DNA of 64,000 nucleotides from Drosophila pseudoobscura (Eukaryota > Arthropoda > Insecta > Diptera > Drosophilidae). The stretch is taken from contig NC_046680.1 of NCBI RefSeq assembly GCF_009870125.1, forward strand, positions 18,805,501 through 18,869,500. Direction: 5' to 3'. Each line of letters begins with the position of its first letter. Position 1 is the stretch's first letter. The notes under the pieces were generated by a model that saw nothing but the letters and a program-made list of their open reading frames with translations, made no database searches and was not told where the DNA came from. The position numbers were made by a program, and so were the translations under genes. Positions 36,301 through 51,020 of the stretch are shown here, piece after piece.

Positions 36301-39300
36301 GCTGGAGGAGCTGCTTGGACGTCAGTTAACATTTCGAATGCCATACAAATCGACTATCGGACAGTGGCAATGGGGACGGCTGTCCTGTCCGGGTGTGTTT
36401 TTGCTCGGTGGCATTGTTGTATTGAATTGTAGCTGGTAGTTCTGTTCTGTTCTGTTTTGTACAATGTTTCAATTTCCTCTTCAGTAAACTTCGAAAAAAC
36501 CAATTACTAAGCTGGGAAAATCGAAAAACTGCCCGATTTTCAATCGGGGCTTTATAAGAAAAACCAGGCAAAACAAGGTAGAACATACCTACTTGACATG
36601 TTTCGCTTTCGGTTGTGGCTCTTCTTATCCTGGTCCCGCTGTATTGTCCTATCCTTATTCTAGTGGTTTTTTCTGCGAATAACCCACAGCTTTTATTTAT
36701 TTATTTAAACAAACATTGCAACACTATAAATTAAACTCAAATTGGTATACAATTGTGGAGAATATTATTCGCGACTTTATAAGTAAAGAAACATTCACCA
36801 ACGATTAAGTAATTCCGTACTTCTACTCCATTTAAAATCAAAACACAGTACACATACAATTCATAAACATCTATGAGGTATAACGATTGTAGGAATTAGG
36901 AAATTTGGTATCAGTCTCAAAAGAAAATTTAAATTCACGACATTTTAATTGTTGGTATATAGGAAAATATATTTTTGATATAAATGTGTCAGCCGAAGCT
37001 TTTGTTTAAATTATACCTAAAAAAAAAAGGATTCAAAGGTTTTATATTTCCAAACCATCACACATTAGTCCGATCCGATTTTAAATAATTTGCCTATTCA
37101 TGAATGAAGGCTTTATTGAGATGGAATACAAAAAGATTGTTGGACTGTTAATACTTAATAGGATCGAATATGCTTTTGAAATGTAATACTGTACGTTGAC
37201 ATTTTCGTTCAGTGTACAATCGGTGGAAGCCGCAGGCGTCGCTTACCAAAGCTGGACACATGTCGCACATTTCAGTGCTTAGTGCCGGCAGGATGCTACG
37301 TACTCGTACAAGTGAACTGCGCTGAAAAACCAAAACCCGCAGACCACCGACCGCCGACCATTGAGAGCAGTCAGCGGCTGTGGATTGTCGTTGGTCCATG
37401 TCCATGTCTACGTGCATGTCCAAGTCGAGATCCGAGCTGCAGTCAGTCCCAGAATTCTATTTATTTATTTATGTGGGTTTTTTCTAGTTGTTGGCAGGAT
37501 CTCAACATTTGGTGCGTTTGACAGCAGCCAGGTTCGCTACTTGTCTCCCGAATGTCATGAGTTATGTGTCCAATAGAAATGGAGGCAACAAAAAAAACCA
37601 AACGCATCCAAGACCCGGGTCGGCAGACGGAGATTGAGATGGAGCCGGAGCCGGAGACGCAACCAGACCGAGCCGCCATTTCTTTTGCATGGCGCATGTG
37701 CGCACAAATGTGTGTCGCTGTGTGTGAGTGTGTTTTGTGTATGTGGATTGGTGTGTGTGTTTGGGGGGAGTTAGGGAATCGCCATGGAAGCACAAGAGTT
37801 AACCATGTATAGGTTGTCGTTACTGCCGCTGGGCACAAGCACAGCCGCTGTCAGCATCAACAGCATCAGCAACCATTGTTTGCCCCACCACGCAACCCAC
37901 AGCGCCAGGAGTGCGGATGCGAGTAGGAACAGATACAGATACTCAACTTGAGCCTCAGCCTCAGCCGACCATGCCCATCCATATCCCCATTCCCTTTTCC
38001 ATTCCATCTCATGATGATACGAATTCGCAGCCCATATTCGAATGCGATTGCGTTGAAGTTGTGTGTACGTACATTGTTGCAGTTGCAGTTGCAGTTGCAA
38101 AGTTTTCGTTGTCGTTGTCGATGTCGTTTTTGTTGCTGTTGTTGTTGTGAGATCCATTTGCAATTCCTTTGTATTTCTCCTGACTCTGTTGTTTGTATGG
38201 ATGCTGATGGAATTTATTTTGCCCATTTGCGAATGTTTTATTCATAACTTGCAATATTTGGCATACAATGTGGAGTCAGGTTTTATTTAAATTTGTATTT
38301 TTCATTTATTTATTTTTACTCTCCTCGGCAATGGCAAACAACTTGACAAGCAGTTGAGCCTTTGTATTTTATGCAATATTTTCCATCGCATTTACATTTC
38401 GATTTGCCATAAATAAATATTATACTGCAGCCATTTTAACTCTCCCCACACACACACACACATGCTCACACTGGAAATGACATACTCGTATATACATATG
38501 TACATATACGATGCACATATCGATCTGAGAAAGTTCGTTGAACTACTACAGCTTTTGTTGTTGGCGGTAAACGTGGACCGGCCCAGCACCCATCCCCCCA
38601 CCACCTCAGGCTGGTATTTCAATTGACTTTTGCATTTCAAGTGCAGCCACAGCCCATAGCCAATAGCCCATAGCCACTCAGACGCACTGAGACAGACATA
38701 GAGAAATAAGAGCGACAGCGACAGAGAGAAACGAGCGAGAGAGTCGGAAGAGAGCGTTGACTAATGCTCTTGAAATTTCAAGTGTTAATTACTAGCCTCT
38801 GCTACACAAACACACACACACACCTCCACAGAGATGACGGAAGCTCTGGCATATATGTATGTATGTATATATGTAGTACTCGTATGTAGGTATATGGCAC
38901 AACCATCCGATATGCCAGACGGGTCCGACCGACGAGCCTAATTGCTCAAGGTCACAGGCATGCGCATTTCTTCTTTGAATGTATTCAAAATTAATTAAAT
39001 ACAACAACAGGCAACAGAAGCCGGCACCGGCAACGGCAATCAGCGACCGGAGAAACAGAACGAACAAAACATTACCCAGATATGGAGCACGGCTGTAATG
39101 CCAATATCAGTTTTTACTGCTCTCAAGGCTGGTCTCCGAAGACAATCGCAACTGAACTGCAGCAGCATGGTAAGTGGGGGAGGCTGCAGGGGGCATAGCC
39201 GGAAATTTCACTTTTCACATAATTGCTGCCATTTCGTAGGGCGCGAAAGTGTCACAGTAAAAGGCAAACAAAGGCCAAACTTTAATGAGTGGAAGATACC

Positions 39301-39600
39301 ACGGACTCCGCTGACCAGTGGACTTGGCTATGCTTGCGGCTCGGCTAAAGAACCAGGTCAGGCGAGGCGGCTTAATCGGGGGCAATTTAGGCAAACATGT
39401 GTTTTTTAATTAAACTTGTTCCGCCGCAGACATTTGGAGCATCCAGCAATCTGTTGGTTTGTTCGTGCTGCACAAGCCTCACTGTAGTCGGAGAGTATGC
39501 GTGCAGTTCTCGTCGCTGCAATTTGTCGCAATTGCATTTCGTTTAGTTATCACGTAGCGTTGACACCTGTGTAAAACGCAATGAATTTGTTTGCCGATGG
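33350..39600. other. Gene-poor interval, unc-5 to apterous, part 1
   Basis: No gene supported. Features are a GACGAACGG-type tandem repeat near 35,385-35,413, a GC-richer stretch at 35,690-36,330 with GCCATTGCC repeats, the palindrome at 36,034, AT-rich DNA at 36,690-37,170, and CA and TACATATGTA tracts around 38,450-38,890. Small frames here are repeats read as protein. Confidence 0.5.
36034..36051. repeat. 18-bp perfect palindrome
   Basis: CGAACGTCGCGACGTTCG is its own reverse complement with no spacer. Its 12-base core ACGTCGCGACGT occurs again at 42,910-42,921. It lies in non-coding DNA with no tandem repeat context. It resembles a high-affinity dimeric protein-binding site; no specific factor is assigned. 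Confidence 0.9.
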
Positions 39601-42600
39601 CTCCGGCGTCCACTTCGACTTCGACTCCACCTGGCCCTGGCCCTGGCCGGCTGCTCATTCATGGTGTTATGAACGGGCTTCCGTTCCCTTTTCCCAACCT
39701 CTCACCCACCGCACTGTTGTCGCTGTTGTTGCCTTTGCCGTTCCCTGGCGTGGCACTGCATTCGGAATCAATGCTCAATGGGTTTCTCCTCCGCCCCGCT
39801 CCCTCGCCTAGTCGATCCAACCCTGGCACATGCGCAGCGAATTTTTTCATTTACATTGCAAATTACTTTCCATTCGCCGTTCGTCGTTTTAATCGCGTGT
39901 GCTGCCCCGATTGTGGGCTCAAAAATTGATTAAAGCCAGTACGTCTAGTAATCGTGATGCATAATGGAAAAGACTGACATTTGTAAAATCGTTTTAGGAA
40001 CACAGCATCCGCTATCTGAGATTCATAAATGGAGGATTCTTTACTGATTTGATGTCTAAATTATTAAGTTTCGACATGGCATTTCACTGAGAGAAAAATG
40101 GCATGGTAAAGAAACACACTCCTATTTAAATTAAATGTTCACCTTTCCACTTTGATTACATCTTAATGATCTACAATCACATTTTGTAGCAAGCATAAAT
40201 ATATTAATTTTAATTACTATATATATTAAAAATATATGTAAATAAACCCACTTAAATTTAAAATTTTCCACTCTCATGGTAAATATAATGGCATAAATAT
40301 TTCAATTCAAGTTTCACTATTCGGGGCTCAGTGCTGTTTTCCATTCCAGAAACGATTTCCTGTATGCCAATTAAGTTTTAACAATTGTACAATATCTGTA
40401 AGCCACTTGATGAATTGTTTCTTGAATGATGTTGGTTAGAGCCATTTCATCTCTATAGATTTATATGCAGGCTGAATCAGGGAAGTGAACGAGCCCCTCC
40501 GGTCACAGATGGTGTGACCACCCTCAGACTCAGACTAGGGAGTTCCATTCGCATAAATAAGAGAGAAAGAATATAGTCTGAAAAAACCAGTGCCCAAAGC
40601 TATTTCATTAATTACTATATTGTGCAAATAGGTTCTCAAAATAACCAATTACCTATCTATATAGAATATGAGAGCTTTTAAATGTAGTCCCTTCCAACTT
40701 ACTGACTCGTCTCTCGCATCAGAATGTAACAATGATGGGGTCGGACGAATGCACTCAGCTTACATGGCTTGTTTTCTCCAATATTGCATTTTCATAATCA
40801 ATGAAACACCATCTGCATCGATACCGGTACCGGTACCCCACCCCAGTGGAGCTCCAATGGCTCTTGAATAAATGTAAATACTTCAGATTTCATGGAACTC
40901 AAGTGCAGGTAGCCAGCAAATAAATAAAATTCCTGGTAAGGCACACGGACATAAGAACAATGGGCGCACATGAACCGAAGCCCGCCACAAAAAAGGGGCG
41001 CAGACGGGGGCGGGGACAGGGACAGGGACAGGGGCAGAAGGAGCTGCTGCCACTTGCACAATTGTGTCGCTCTCGAAGGCTCCTTGCTGCCGCAGGCCAC
41101 CATTTTAATCGATGCGCAGGGCACCTTCGCCTTTTGCCATTAGTTACTTTTTGTAGCCCAAGCGCCGCTTTGGATTCTTACGCCCCTTCCGCTTTTGAGT
41201 TGTATTTTTTTCCGTTTCACTCGTTGCACAGCATACGAGTGGCACACCAACACCCACACCCCATTCGCGCTCTGACCCTCGGTAATGGGGCGAAACTTCT
41301 GCCATTCGCACGTATACTTCACACGTCGCCCTCATACCTCATATCCCACATTCCATTTCCCGTCTACCGCCCGAGCCTGCCATCGTGTCGTTCCGTCCCG
41401 GCAAACGTGTCGCATGCTCGCTCTCATATTCCGATCATTTTTTCACACGCAAATTCTTATGCTTATTCTTTTCCACACGCCGCAAGGACCAATCGCATAA
41501 TGGGGGCGTGGTGACGACGACAGTCACGGCGCTCGCTCTCAATTTGATGTTGCTGTTTATGTTTCGCTATTGCGCAGCGACAAAACCAGGAGCAACTGAA
41601 GCACGGGGCGGGCATCAAAGTCGGCGTCGGGCGGAAGGCGGCGGAATTTTTCTTAAGCAAAGCATAGTTTTCCCCGTGCCCAAGCGTTCGTTCGTCGTCT
41701 TCGTCTGGGCTTTCGTTTTGGCCGCCATTTTCCGTCTGTCTGGCTCCTGGGTTCGGTTCGGCTCTGGTTTCATCTCAGCCGCCGCCATCTGCTCCACTAC
41801 CTCCAAGGCGCGATGCCAGTGGGGGAAAAAATGTGTTTAACAAAGTAGCGAGCGGGAAAAATCAATGAAGTATCTGAGTCAGAACATTGCGTATACGCAT
41901 GGAGAACCACTCACAAAGGCCACGCCACTGTGGCGCAGAAAAATCAGACAATGGTCTTAACATTATTAAGCTCCTGTTTTATGTTTTTTGTTTTTAATCT
42001 GTTATTTTCTCTGCTGCTGTAAATAGCCCCAAATGCCAAAGCTGTTTAAATGAAAAGCGATGGCAACAAGGCAGTTACATTTCGAAAATTATGTTCATCA
42101 TACGGAGTACTTTGAGAGTACAAGGGTGTGTTGTGTTCCTGTAGTTGGAAGCATTTACGACCTTGTAAAATTGATATGTACATATTTGGATCATACGTAT
42201 CTGTAATACGTCATATTTTGATACTAACTACCAGTTCTGCAGTTGAGCTTGATGGACACTTCGCTCTTGTATATACATATGTATGTACATATAACCCTCG
42301 ACATATATATGTATGTACTCAATGGAGTACTTCTTAGAACTCGTATTTAGGGGAGGCTGCAAAAAGGCACGCCTGTTCCCGGCTTACCCCACAAAGGCAG
42401 GGCGCATTATTTGCCATGGCTGCCGTATTCCCCCACTCGGTTATCGCTTGACGATTTGCACTATTGGCTACAATGCAACCAAATCCTCCAAATCACACGC
42501 ACAAACAAACAGTCAGTGCTCGGGCGGCATTCACCGTTGTCGCCCCCCACTTTTAACCTTTCATAGCGGCCATTTTTGATAATCGCTTCGATTGAAGTGC

Positions 42601-42782
42601 TACAGCCATGGTCTGGGGACCAGGCATGACCAGGACGCGCTTGTATTTGTCCATCGGATTATCCCTTTGCCGTCAGCTGAGGTCGCTCGCTGCTCAGATA
42701 CACATATTTGCGAGGCGCACTTGTTGGCAATGCGCATAATCATTAACCATGATGAGCACTTGGCTCGTGTTGGGCTTGGCTT

Positions 42783-42809
42783 GGTCTGGTCTGGTCTGGT
42801 CTGGTCTGG
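42783..42809. repeat. (GGTCT)n microsatellite
   Basis: Five and a half uninterrupted 5-base units. It lies in non-coding DNA. Confidence 0.85.
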
Positions 42810-42908
42810 GACCGCGATTTCGTTTGTGCTCGCGGGAGCTTGGACCCCTTGAGTGGTTGGGCCTGCCTGCAACCTGACTGCACGGATGACTTATCCTGCA
42901 CCTGTCAG

Positions 42909-42922
42909 GACGTCGCGACGTC
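42909..42922. repeat. 14-bp perfect palindrome
   Basis: GACGTCGCGACGTC is self-complementary and shares the core ACGTCGCGACGT with the 18-bp palindrome 6.9 kb upstream at 36,034-36,051. Confidence 0.9.
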
Positions 42923-45900
42923 GGTGTCGATACGGAGGAAACTCCATCCGTAAGAGCACAGACGCCTTTTTAAATGATTTATTTTAATTTAATCAGCTGC
43001 CAAACAGAGCAATGATAAGCACCAAGCAACCAAAGGCGCTCCTCCAATTATAGCGTGCAAATCGGCAGCAAGAGCCATGAAGCAAATACAGACATATGTT
43101 GCACTCGGTTACAAAGCCGATGCCGATGCCTATGCCGCAGCCGAAGCAAGGGAAAGGCGTGGGCCTGTGCATGGGCAATGTTGGGGCAGAGGCAGAAATG
43201 GCCACATAATTGAGGGTTCAAGTAGCGTGGCTCAATTTGTGGGAGCGTTTCGCTTTATTACACACTTTCGACACGGCGACACAGCACTGCAAACCCCGCA
43301 CAGCACACAGTACACAGTACACACTCAACTCGGGCTGTGAGCAAGCCAACCGTACACCATACACCCTCTGTTGCAGTGGCAGTGGCAGTGGCAGTCCCCA
43401 GCTCGGGCTGCTCCTTCTGCTCTAATGACTGCCTAATAGAAAAATTCGCTCGCTGGCAACCAAGTCTTTGTGGAGGGATGGGGGTTTCGTAGGGACTTTC
43501 TTTGACTTGACGTGCGCACGTTTCTTACAGCGGATTGTCGTAATAAACTTGTGTAATAGAATAAACGCCACACGGCACAAACAAACTCCCCGTTGAGCTT
43601 CGGCTCGGGTGCGCTCAGCTGCGGTGGGCCTTGCCACGTACGGTGCATACGTCAGCCCGTGTACACGTGCGGCTTGTTCTCATCGGAAAAATCTTTGCTT
43701 TGAGCACGTGCACGGGATTTTACATAATCAAGAGCCGAGAACTTCACCAATACTTTGATACCCGTTTGAGGCTATGCGGAATATTTTTCAGGATGTGTGT
43801 GTGCTTGGGTACGGGTACTCGTACATTCGTCAGAAACAGCATCGACGTCAGTCAGGCTATCATGTTTTGAGCAAGCAGCTTACACTCCACTTCACTACAC
43901 TCCCACGGAGCACCCCACTGAGCCACCCGATCTACCCGCTGTGCCTGTGCTCGGCCCACCTGAGCTCGACCTCTGGCCAGAGCTTCTGTTTGCTCAAAAG
44001 ATGGATTTTGACTTTTACAAATTTTCGCACAAGCAGAGGCCGCGAAACCACCCTTGGGTCCCAGCATGTGACCGTGTAATAGCCCTGGTGGGGTGGGGTG
44101 GGGTTGGGTTCGTTCTCGTTGCCAATACCGCCGCAGGTATTTCCACGGATTAAAGCACGCAAGCCGTGTCATTTGACACCACTTGGTAATCCGAAATGCC
44201 GCAGCAGTCATCCGGCCGGGGATCTCATCCTACCGCCACCGCCACTCCCACTCCCAGGCTCAGTCCCACGCCCACTTACTCCCAAATCGCAAACATATTT
44301 ATTTTTAATGACGCAAATCTCAGTAGCAATAAAGTTGAATTTTGTTTAAATTCAAATACAACATCCCCCTCTTAGTCTCTGCTGGCGCATTTCCAATCAT
44401 CAAATCTGAATGTAGCACATATGTTTTTCTCTTCAAGATATCTAATACAACATTGGTATTCTGGTACACCCACAAAACAAAAACCTAAAGTACTTTCACT
44501 TAGATCTAAATATTTACGAAAAACATTTGAAGCTGAGAGTGGAATATGTATTAAAACATATTAAAAAATATGTTTTTTCACTTACATTTATATGATATTT
44601 GATCTAAATATAATTTATAAATAAAATAAATGTATTTCATATTTAAATTAAACACATTTCCGTAAAGTTTAATATAATGAAGTTTACACTTAATATGGGC
44701 GGTAATGAAAAGACTTTTTTAACCATTTATATAGTATAATATTTCAGCTGTGTTATTAGTTTCCGGCCAGAGCATTTGCTCCGCTGATTACTTTACATTC
44801 CTTGTCGTCTGCCACAGGAACAATCTTGTTGGACTTTTTCCAACAGACCCCGATTTCGTAGATCATTCCAAGCGAAAGTATACAATTTGTTGTTCGCCTA
44901 AAACTGAACATCCAGCAGCTAATAGATTGAATGCAACATTGGTCGGCCCCCACCTCATTTCGTCCTCGGCGCAATCACAGTGCCATCCGTTATGTGAGTC
45001 CATCGTTTTTGCCAAATATGGTTGGCAATTTTTCTGCAACTGGCCATAAAATGACGCATGCAACGACCATTACTGGACAAGTAATGCCCCTTGAAACGAA
45101 TAAGGCCCATCTTCTGCCCATTTTGGTCGTGGCCTATCGTTTCTGCGGCCTTTCTTTTTCTTAATAATTTGATCCCCTGGGTCCTAATTTGTGACTACTG
45201 TGTTATGTTGTTGAACACGATGTCCATGCCGATGCCGATTGCCAGCTCAGCGGTCGCTGGCAGCAGATTGACTCTGTGTCCTCGTGGCACGGGATCCGTG
45301 TACGCAGCGACAGCATAGAAACAACAACTGATTTTATGTGTCCCCAAGGCTTACTCATATTTCTTGCGGTGCTGTCATACAAAATTATTGCTGCACACGT
45401 CGGCGAGGACGAGGGCGATGGCGATGGCGTTGGCGAGGGTCCATGTCCCAGGATATACTCGTAGTTTTTTTTATGCACTCGTGCCGAATTTGGCCAAGTT
45501 TTTGGAGGACATATGCTCACCTACTTGTTTAGTTGATTTAACCCACTCCGAGCTCATCGCCAAGTCAACGAGTTGCTTTGTTAACAATTTTCCATAACAT
45601 AATGAAGTGGTCAACACTTGATTTGCTTCATTACGGGTTCGGGGTGCGAACCGTCCATGCCCATGTCCTCTGGGATCCCAGAGCATCACATCAAATAGAG
45701 TTATGACGGCGATAATGCGCTCTAAAGCGTGCCGAGACCGCCCATGCGATGAATGCGTCGGGTGGTTGGGGTAAGTTAGAATCAGAGTTCAGGATTGAGA
45801 GACCGAACAACCCTAATTGAAATTATGCGGTGTGTCTCTGCAGCGATTGCTCGTTTAGGCTGGTATTCCGAAGGGAGTACTGCAGGATTTCATCGGGCCG

Positions 45901-46180
45901 AAAGCGAACCTTTTGCGGCGGAACTGATTAGCAGACAATATGTCAAAGCTCGTCCTGGGAGAGGGTGGAATCGTGGAAGCATAGCTTCAGCCCTTGGCTC
46001 CGTCGAGACTGGGACGGGGACGGGGACTGCGACTGCGACTGCGACTGGGAAGGGACCGGCTTCGAGGGTCGGTCGATAAGGGAAAAGTCATGACAAATAA
46101 ACGGATACATGTGTCGGCAATAGTTTTGCTCATTGCCGCGATAATAATCGACATGAACAACAATGGCCTTTGTCCCGGTT

Positions 46181-46226
46181 CTGCCGCTGCTCCTGCTGCT
46201 GCTCCTGCTGCTGCTCCTGCTACTGC
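46181..46226. repeat. CTGCTGCTC tandem repeat
   Basis: Imperfect 9-base units in non-coding DNA; read as protein it gives only Ala/Pro runs. Confidence 0.75.
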
Positions 46227-49200
46227 TTGGGTGCCCATAAAGGACATTCGCGAGCGCGCGCCCAACAAAATTACAGGATCGCTTTTGCTGCGAGGGCAGG
46301 CGTTCGTACACGTACACAGGTCTCCTGGTAGCAACAGCCCGGAAACAACCCTGAGGCGATTATCTCAAGTGCTTGCCGGGCGGCGTACGGGTACGTACGT
46401 ACGTATTAGTATGTTGCCACAGTGTACCCGTGTACCCCCTGTTGCTGTTGTTGCTGGTGTTTGTTGGTGCTGTTTTTGTTTGCCTGCAGATGCTTATCGA
46501 TTACACGGCGCGCGATGAAATCATTACTCCGAATTAAATAAACGTCATACTCGCTTTTCGTCAAGCCGTCTTTGACATCTCAATAAACGTCGGTGGCGCG
46601 GGAGGCGCGGAAGGCGGGATGGGGGGCGTGCATTTGCATTTTGGATTTGTTTGGTGCCAACAAGCTGTAATTAGTTGGCTTAAACGAGTGCCACCACAAC
46701 ACCCGCTGGCTATCTGCTGTGTGGTGTCTGCTGTCCACCGCTCCAGTTCCAGATGACATCACTCGTCGAAGGTACTTTCTAGCTAGCCGGATGGGTGATG
46801 GGAGACAGCAGCTGCCTGCAAAGGCCCAACTCTCGCTATCATTGTCCGAACCGTACTCGTATTTGTATTTGTATTTGTAGTGCGACTTTGTTGTGATTAC
46901 GGGCGATAAAGCGCTCCAAAGAAAAGTAAATCACAATAAACTGAGGCCCGGCCAAGTCCGACCGAAAGGTCCGAAAGAAAGTGTGAATAAAGTCGCGGAC
47001 AATACACAATAACAATGGGGCACCCCGACCCACAATGATGCACGTACATACAAATGTACATATGTCTGTATGTACAATCATGGATGTACGAGTACTCGTT
47101 TGTGCATGGCCATAAAAAAGTTATAAGCCATAGAAACAATAATTGTGGCCGCGTCATGGGCACGTCAGGCCCAACCAAGCAACAATTGTATGACACTTTC
47201 TTGGGTGTCGCCCCACGCTTCCACTGCCACAGCCACTGCTGCCACTGCTGCTGCTGGTGTAAATTAAGTTACTTTGTAGCTGAGGCAGAGTGGTCGGGAC
47301 GGGCCTTCTTCCGTTTGCTACTGGTCTTAGGCCCTCAAACCAGTTCCAGCTCCAGTTTCTGGCCTTTGTCCATCATCGGTTTTGTGGGCTGCTGGGTCTT
47401 TGCATGCGTCAGCGTTAAATTAAATCGTCAACATATCATTGATTGTTCGAACTTCGAGTACAAATTCTGCACGATCACTGCCGGCTTTTGGATCCGTGGC
47501 CATTTCCTATTCTCAAATTCGTGGGATTTGGTGGAGCCCCCGACCCAGCACACGGAGATGCCATCACGTATGAGGGGAGGTTGGGTTCGTTCCCCTGGCG
47601 TTCCTCAAAAATTATGGAAGAGCATGGGCTCCAAGGAAATCCTTTTCATCGTAATGACATTGATGCGTTAGTCAAATTGCCCGCCAAATTATAGGAGACA
47701 TGAAATCGAATTACCTGTCGGGGGCAGGAAATGCGAAATTCGGTAGCCCGTTTATTAAATACAAAAATATTTCACTCGAATGTGTTGGCAGGACTTGGGA
47801 AGCGAGACACAGGCACTCCAGCCAGGTCCTGCTACCTGCTACTTGCTGCATGCCACATGCAGGCCGGGATGGGTTCTGTCCCGAGATCACACGAAATAGG
47901 CGTAGCCATAAATTAGATGCTTATCGCGCTGCTGGAGGGATACGAAAACAAAAACCTAACGTGTGTCTCAAGCTCTGGGTGGTTGTCGTTGTCCCATTTG
48001 GGGGCGATCCAATTAAGTGGTAATTTTTAACATTTTGGCGTCGCTTGGCCGCCTGGGCCTGGGCTCGGGCCTGGGTCCAGCGCCGATCCGCAGCAATACT
48101 GCGGAATATTGCCTGACAAACGGAAGCGATATGTTGACATTGTTCTGCGTAAAAATTCCTGGGTCTTCTAACTGGAACTGGGAGTGAGACTCGGTTTGCG
48201 AACACTTTTACCTTGCCGTCTTTGAGGAACGTTTCTGTATCCTATTCCCATGTGTTTGGTTGCCTTTTTTGTTTTGACGGTGAGTTCATAAAAAGTATTT
48301 AAGACTGTGCTGTTAATCAGTATAGCATATAAATCGAGCCCTTTTGTTTGCATTGATTATATGCATACTACGGAAGCACCATGCTGTAGGCCGGGAGGCA
48401 GAGTCTTCAAGGCGTAGGTGAGAGTTTTGTTCATTGCAACACACACATTGTTTGCCAATGGCGTCTGCCCCGTCCCGTCTCTTTGTTCGTGGCTGGTGTA
48501 GGCGAAACGCCAACGCAGCGTGATACTGCGGCAAGACTGGCGGCCCGACCGCCGCAATGGCCTCATCATTTGGAGGCGTACTTTTTGGGTATGCTCGAGC
48601 TTTGCCCAAGGCATTAGCAGCCCTGGAATCGGTATTAGGTGTGAAATACTTTGATCATATTCTTTAGGGTAAGTACACAGTCACAGACATCCAAGACCCT
48701 ATAAGTCGGTGGTAGCACTCGATTATTGAAAGAATCAAATTACTTCAAATATTTTGTATTCGGTTTTTCTATACTGCATTGATTAAGGTACACCATTGGA
48801 TCTCAAATAGCATTCTTCTAACTGATCGCTTCTATGAGCTGCCTAATTCAAAATAAGAATACCCTTCTGCTTTCGGATGCAATCAGGGCTTGTTACTCTA
48901 GATCTTTTAGTTCACCAAAATCCACCTTATTAAAATAGTCCTATGAATGTTAGATATTTGTATTCTCTACAAATGTTAGATCACGACTTTTATTCATTTT
49001 CATTAGCCTCAGATTAAAGAGAATTGAAATTGAAATGAAACTCAAATTCATTATCAGTACTACTAGTATTGTATATTTTGAATACTCACAGTGCAAATTT
49101 TTAAATTGGGACGGTTTATCTGCCAGAGAATCAAAAGTTTTCAATTCAATTTTAGTAGAATTAAAGAGGCTTTCCTACTTAGATGTTTGCATCGATTTCA

Positions 49201-50993
49201 AAGTCCTCGTGCTACCAACACAAGACTACAAAGAGAATATTTTGTATAATACGTATACAAATATATGTATTGTATTAATTCACTCAGCCACTCGACTATG
49301 TTTTCCACCACGTGCTATAATTGATAATCTTCAGAGAGTCGATGGCTTGCCGCCAAGGGGTGGAGCGGGTGGTCGGGTCTCGGGGCATTTCAAAGGTTAA
49401 AGCAACAAACAGCGATACCACTCGACTTCAACTCTGCACCACCCACCTATGACAGAGGTCCCTGATTACGAAACTGATAATTACAATACGCTTATGAGCG
49501 TTAAATCAGGCCCAGGATCAGGATGAAGGCGAACACGGCAATTCTCTCCTCTGCTCTCCTACCTCGCTTCACCTCACCTCAGCACAGAAACCGCAAAGCT
49601 CGTTGCGCCACAAAGCTGCATTGTAGTCGGTAGCAGGCGGAGGTGCACGCGCATCCCCAACCTCGACCGCATCCACATCCACATCCACACGGTGACCGCC
49701 GGGGAGTGGAAGTTTAACGAGACTGACACGTGCACGCCTTTAATTTGTTTACAAATCACTTCAGATGCGCTACACGCACGGGTACGCAGCGGGGCAGTTG
49801 CCAAGGACGGGGAGGGGGTGCTCTCTCAGCCTTTCTCCATGTCGGTTTCGGTTCGCACGCACACCGCGGCCATAGATGTAATTTTTTGACCATTTACAGA
49901 AGCTTAACCCGGAATGGAATACAGCGCACGCTCGTTAAACTTTACCTATTATAGAAGGGTCCAGGGCGGAGACTGTCGGCATCGGATTTGATTTGGTTTT
50001 GTCAGAACTAAGGGCAACATATCGCGTTTCCCGATCTTCCTTGCTATTATCTATGAGCAGCTTACGTGGATTTAAAAAGCAGGCCACGGACACGGGTTTC
50101 TAGGATATTATGTACTAATTAATATTTACAGTCCTTAGTGATTTAAAATATATTTAATATAACTCTCAGGTTCCACAACAAGTCAGTATAGACACCTGTA
50201 TAAAGCTGTAATTAGTACTAGACTGTTAAAGTCTTTGCTGTAGAGAAACCACAAATGACCAAAGTGACAAATGACTTTGTGAGAATACTTTTTTTTAAAC
50301 ATTTTTGAAGCAAATCTAAGATATGTAGGTAGATATGTAGAAACAAAATAGCTTAATATTTGTATTTCTTGGGATATTGTCACTAAACTCAAACAGCTGC
50401 CATTTTATTGGTAATTAATTCTTGTCTAAAAATCGGACTTCATTACCATATACCTACTTGCAAGCTTTAGCTACAGCCTTTTATTATTGTTTCTTGATAT
50501 TCAAATCGTTCAAAAACAAATTGGTTAGACCGCTTATAATTCATATATATGTAGATTCATAAGCATGTTAGCTACATGCCTTGCGGATTTATCGAATACC
50601 GCGATTCCAGCCGTAGTACATATTATTGTGTATACGACCAGTTGGAAGAATTTCGTTGTAGAATATAAATATAAATAATCTGAAACAGCTTTAGCCGTCT
50701 CTAATACCCAAAACAGCAACAACCACATAGCAATTATTTTTGAAAAGTCTGAGAGTCTGTGAGATATGAGATGGAATAATCAGTATTAGTTTATTACGAG
50801 CTAATATTATTAATATGACCGACAGCATTTGGCAAATTAAGCCTCGAATTCTCTTCGCGCCTCCCCATTTCAGATCGGATCCATCAACCACCAAATATTA
50901 CGTTATTATTAGGTCCCCAGAAACAGAACCCCCTCTGCAGCGTCATGTGTTTCCCCTCTTCGATGATTGTGGACCAAGCACTTGGGACTAAGC

Positions 50994-51020
50994 ACCGGGA
51001 CCGGGACCGGGACAGGGACC
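50994..51020. repeat. (GGGACC)n hexanucleotide repeat
   Basis: About four units with one GGGACA variant. Confidence 0.8.

Larger units (their letters stand above)
39600..48640. other. Gene-poor interval, unc-5 to apterous, part 2
   Basis: No gene supported. AT-rich islands lie at 40,090-40,330 and 44,350-44,730, alternating with GC-richer stretches. GGTCT repeats lie at 42,783-42,809 and a CTGCTGCTC tract at 46,181-46,226. PHO-type GCCAT words occur (for example GCCGCCATTTT near 41,721 and GGCCATTTTT near 42,560). Probable regulatory DNA of apterous by position only. Confidence 0.45.
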
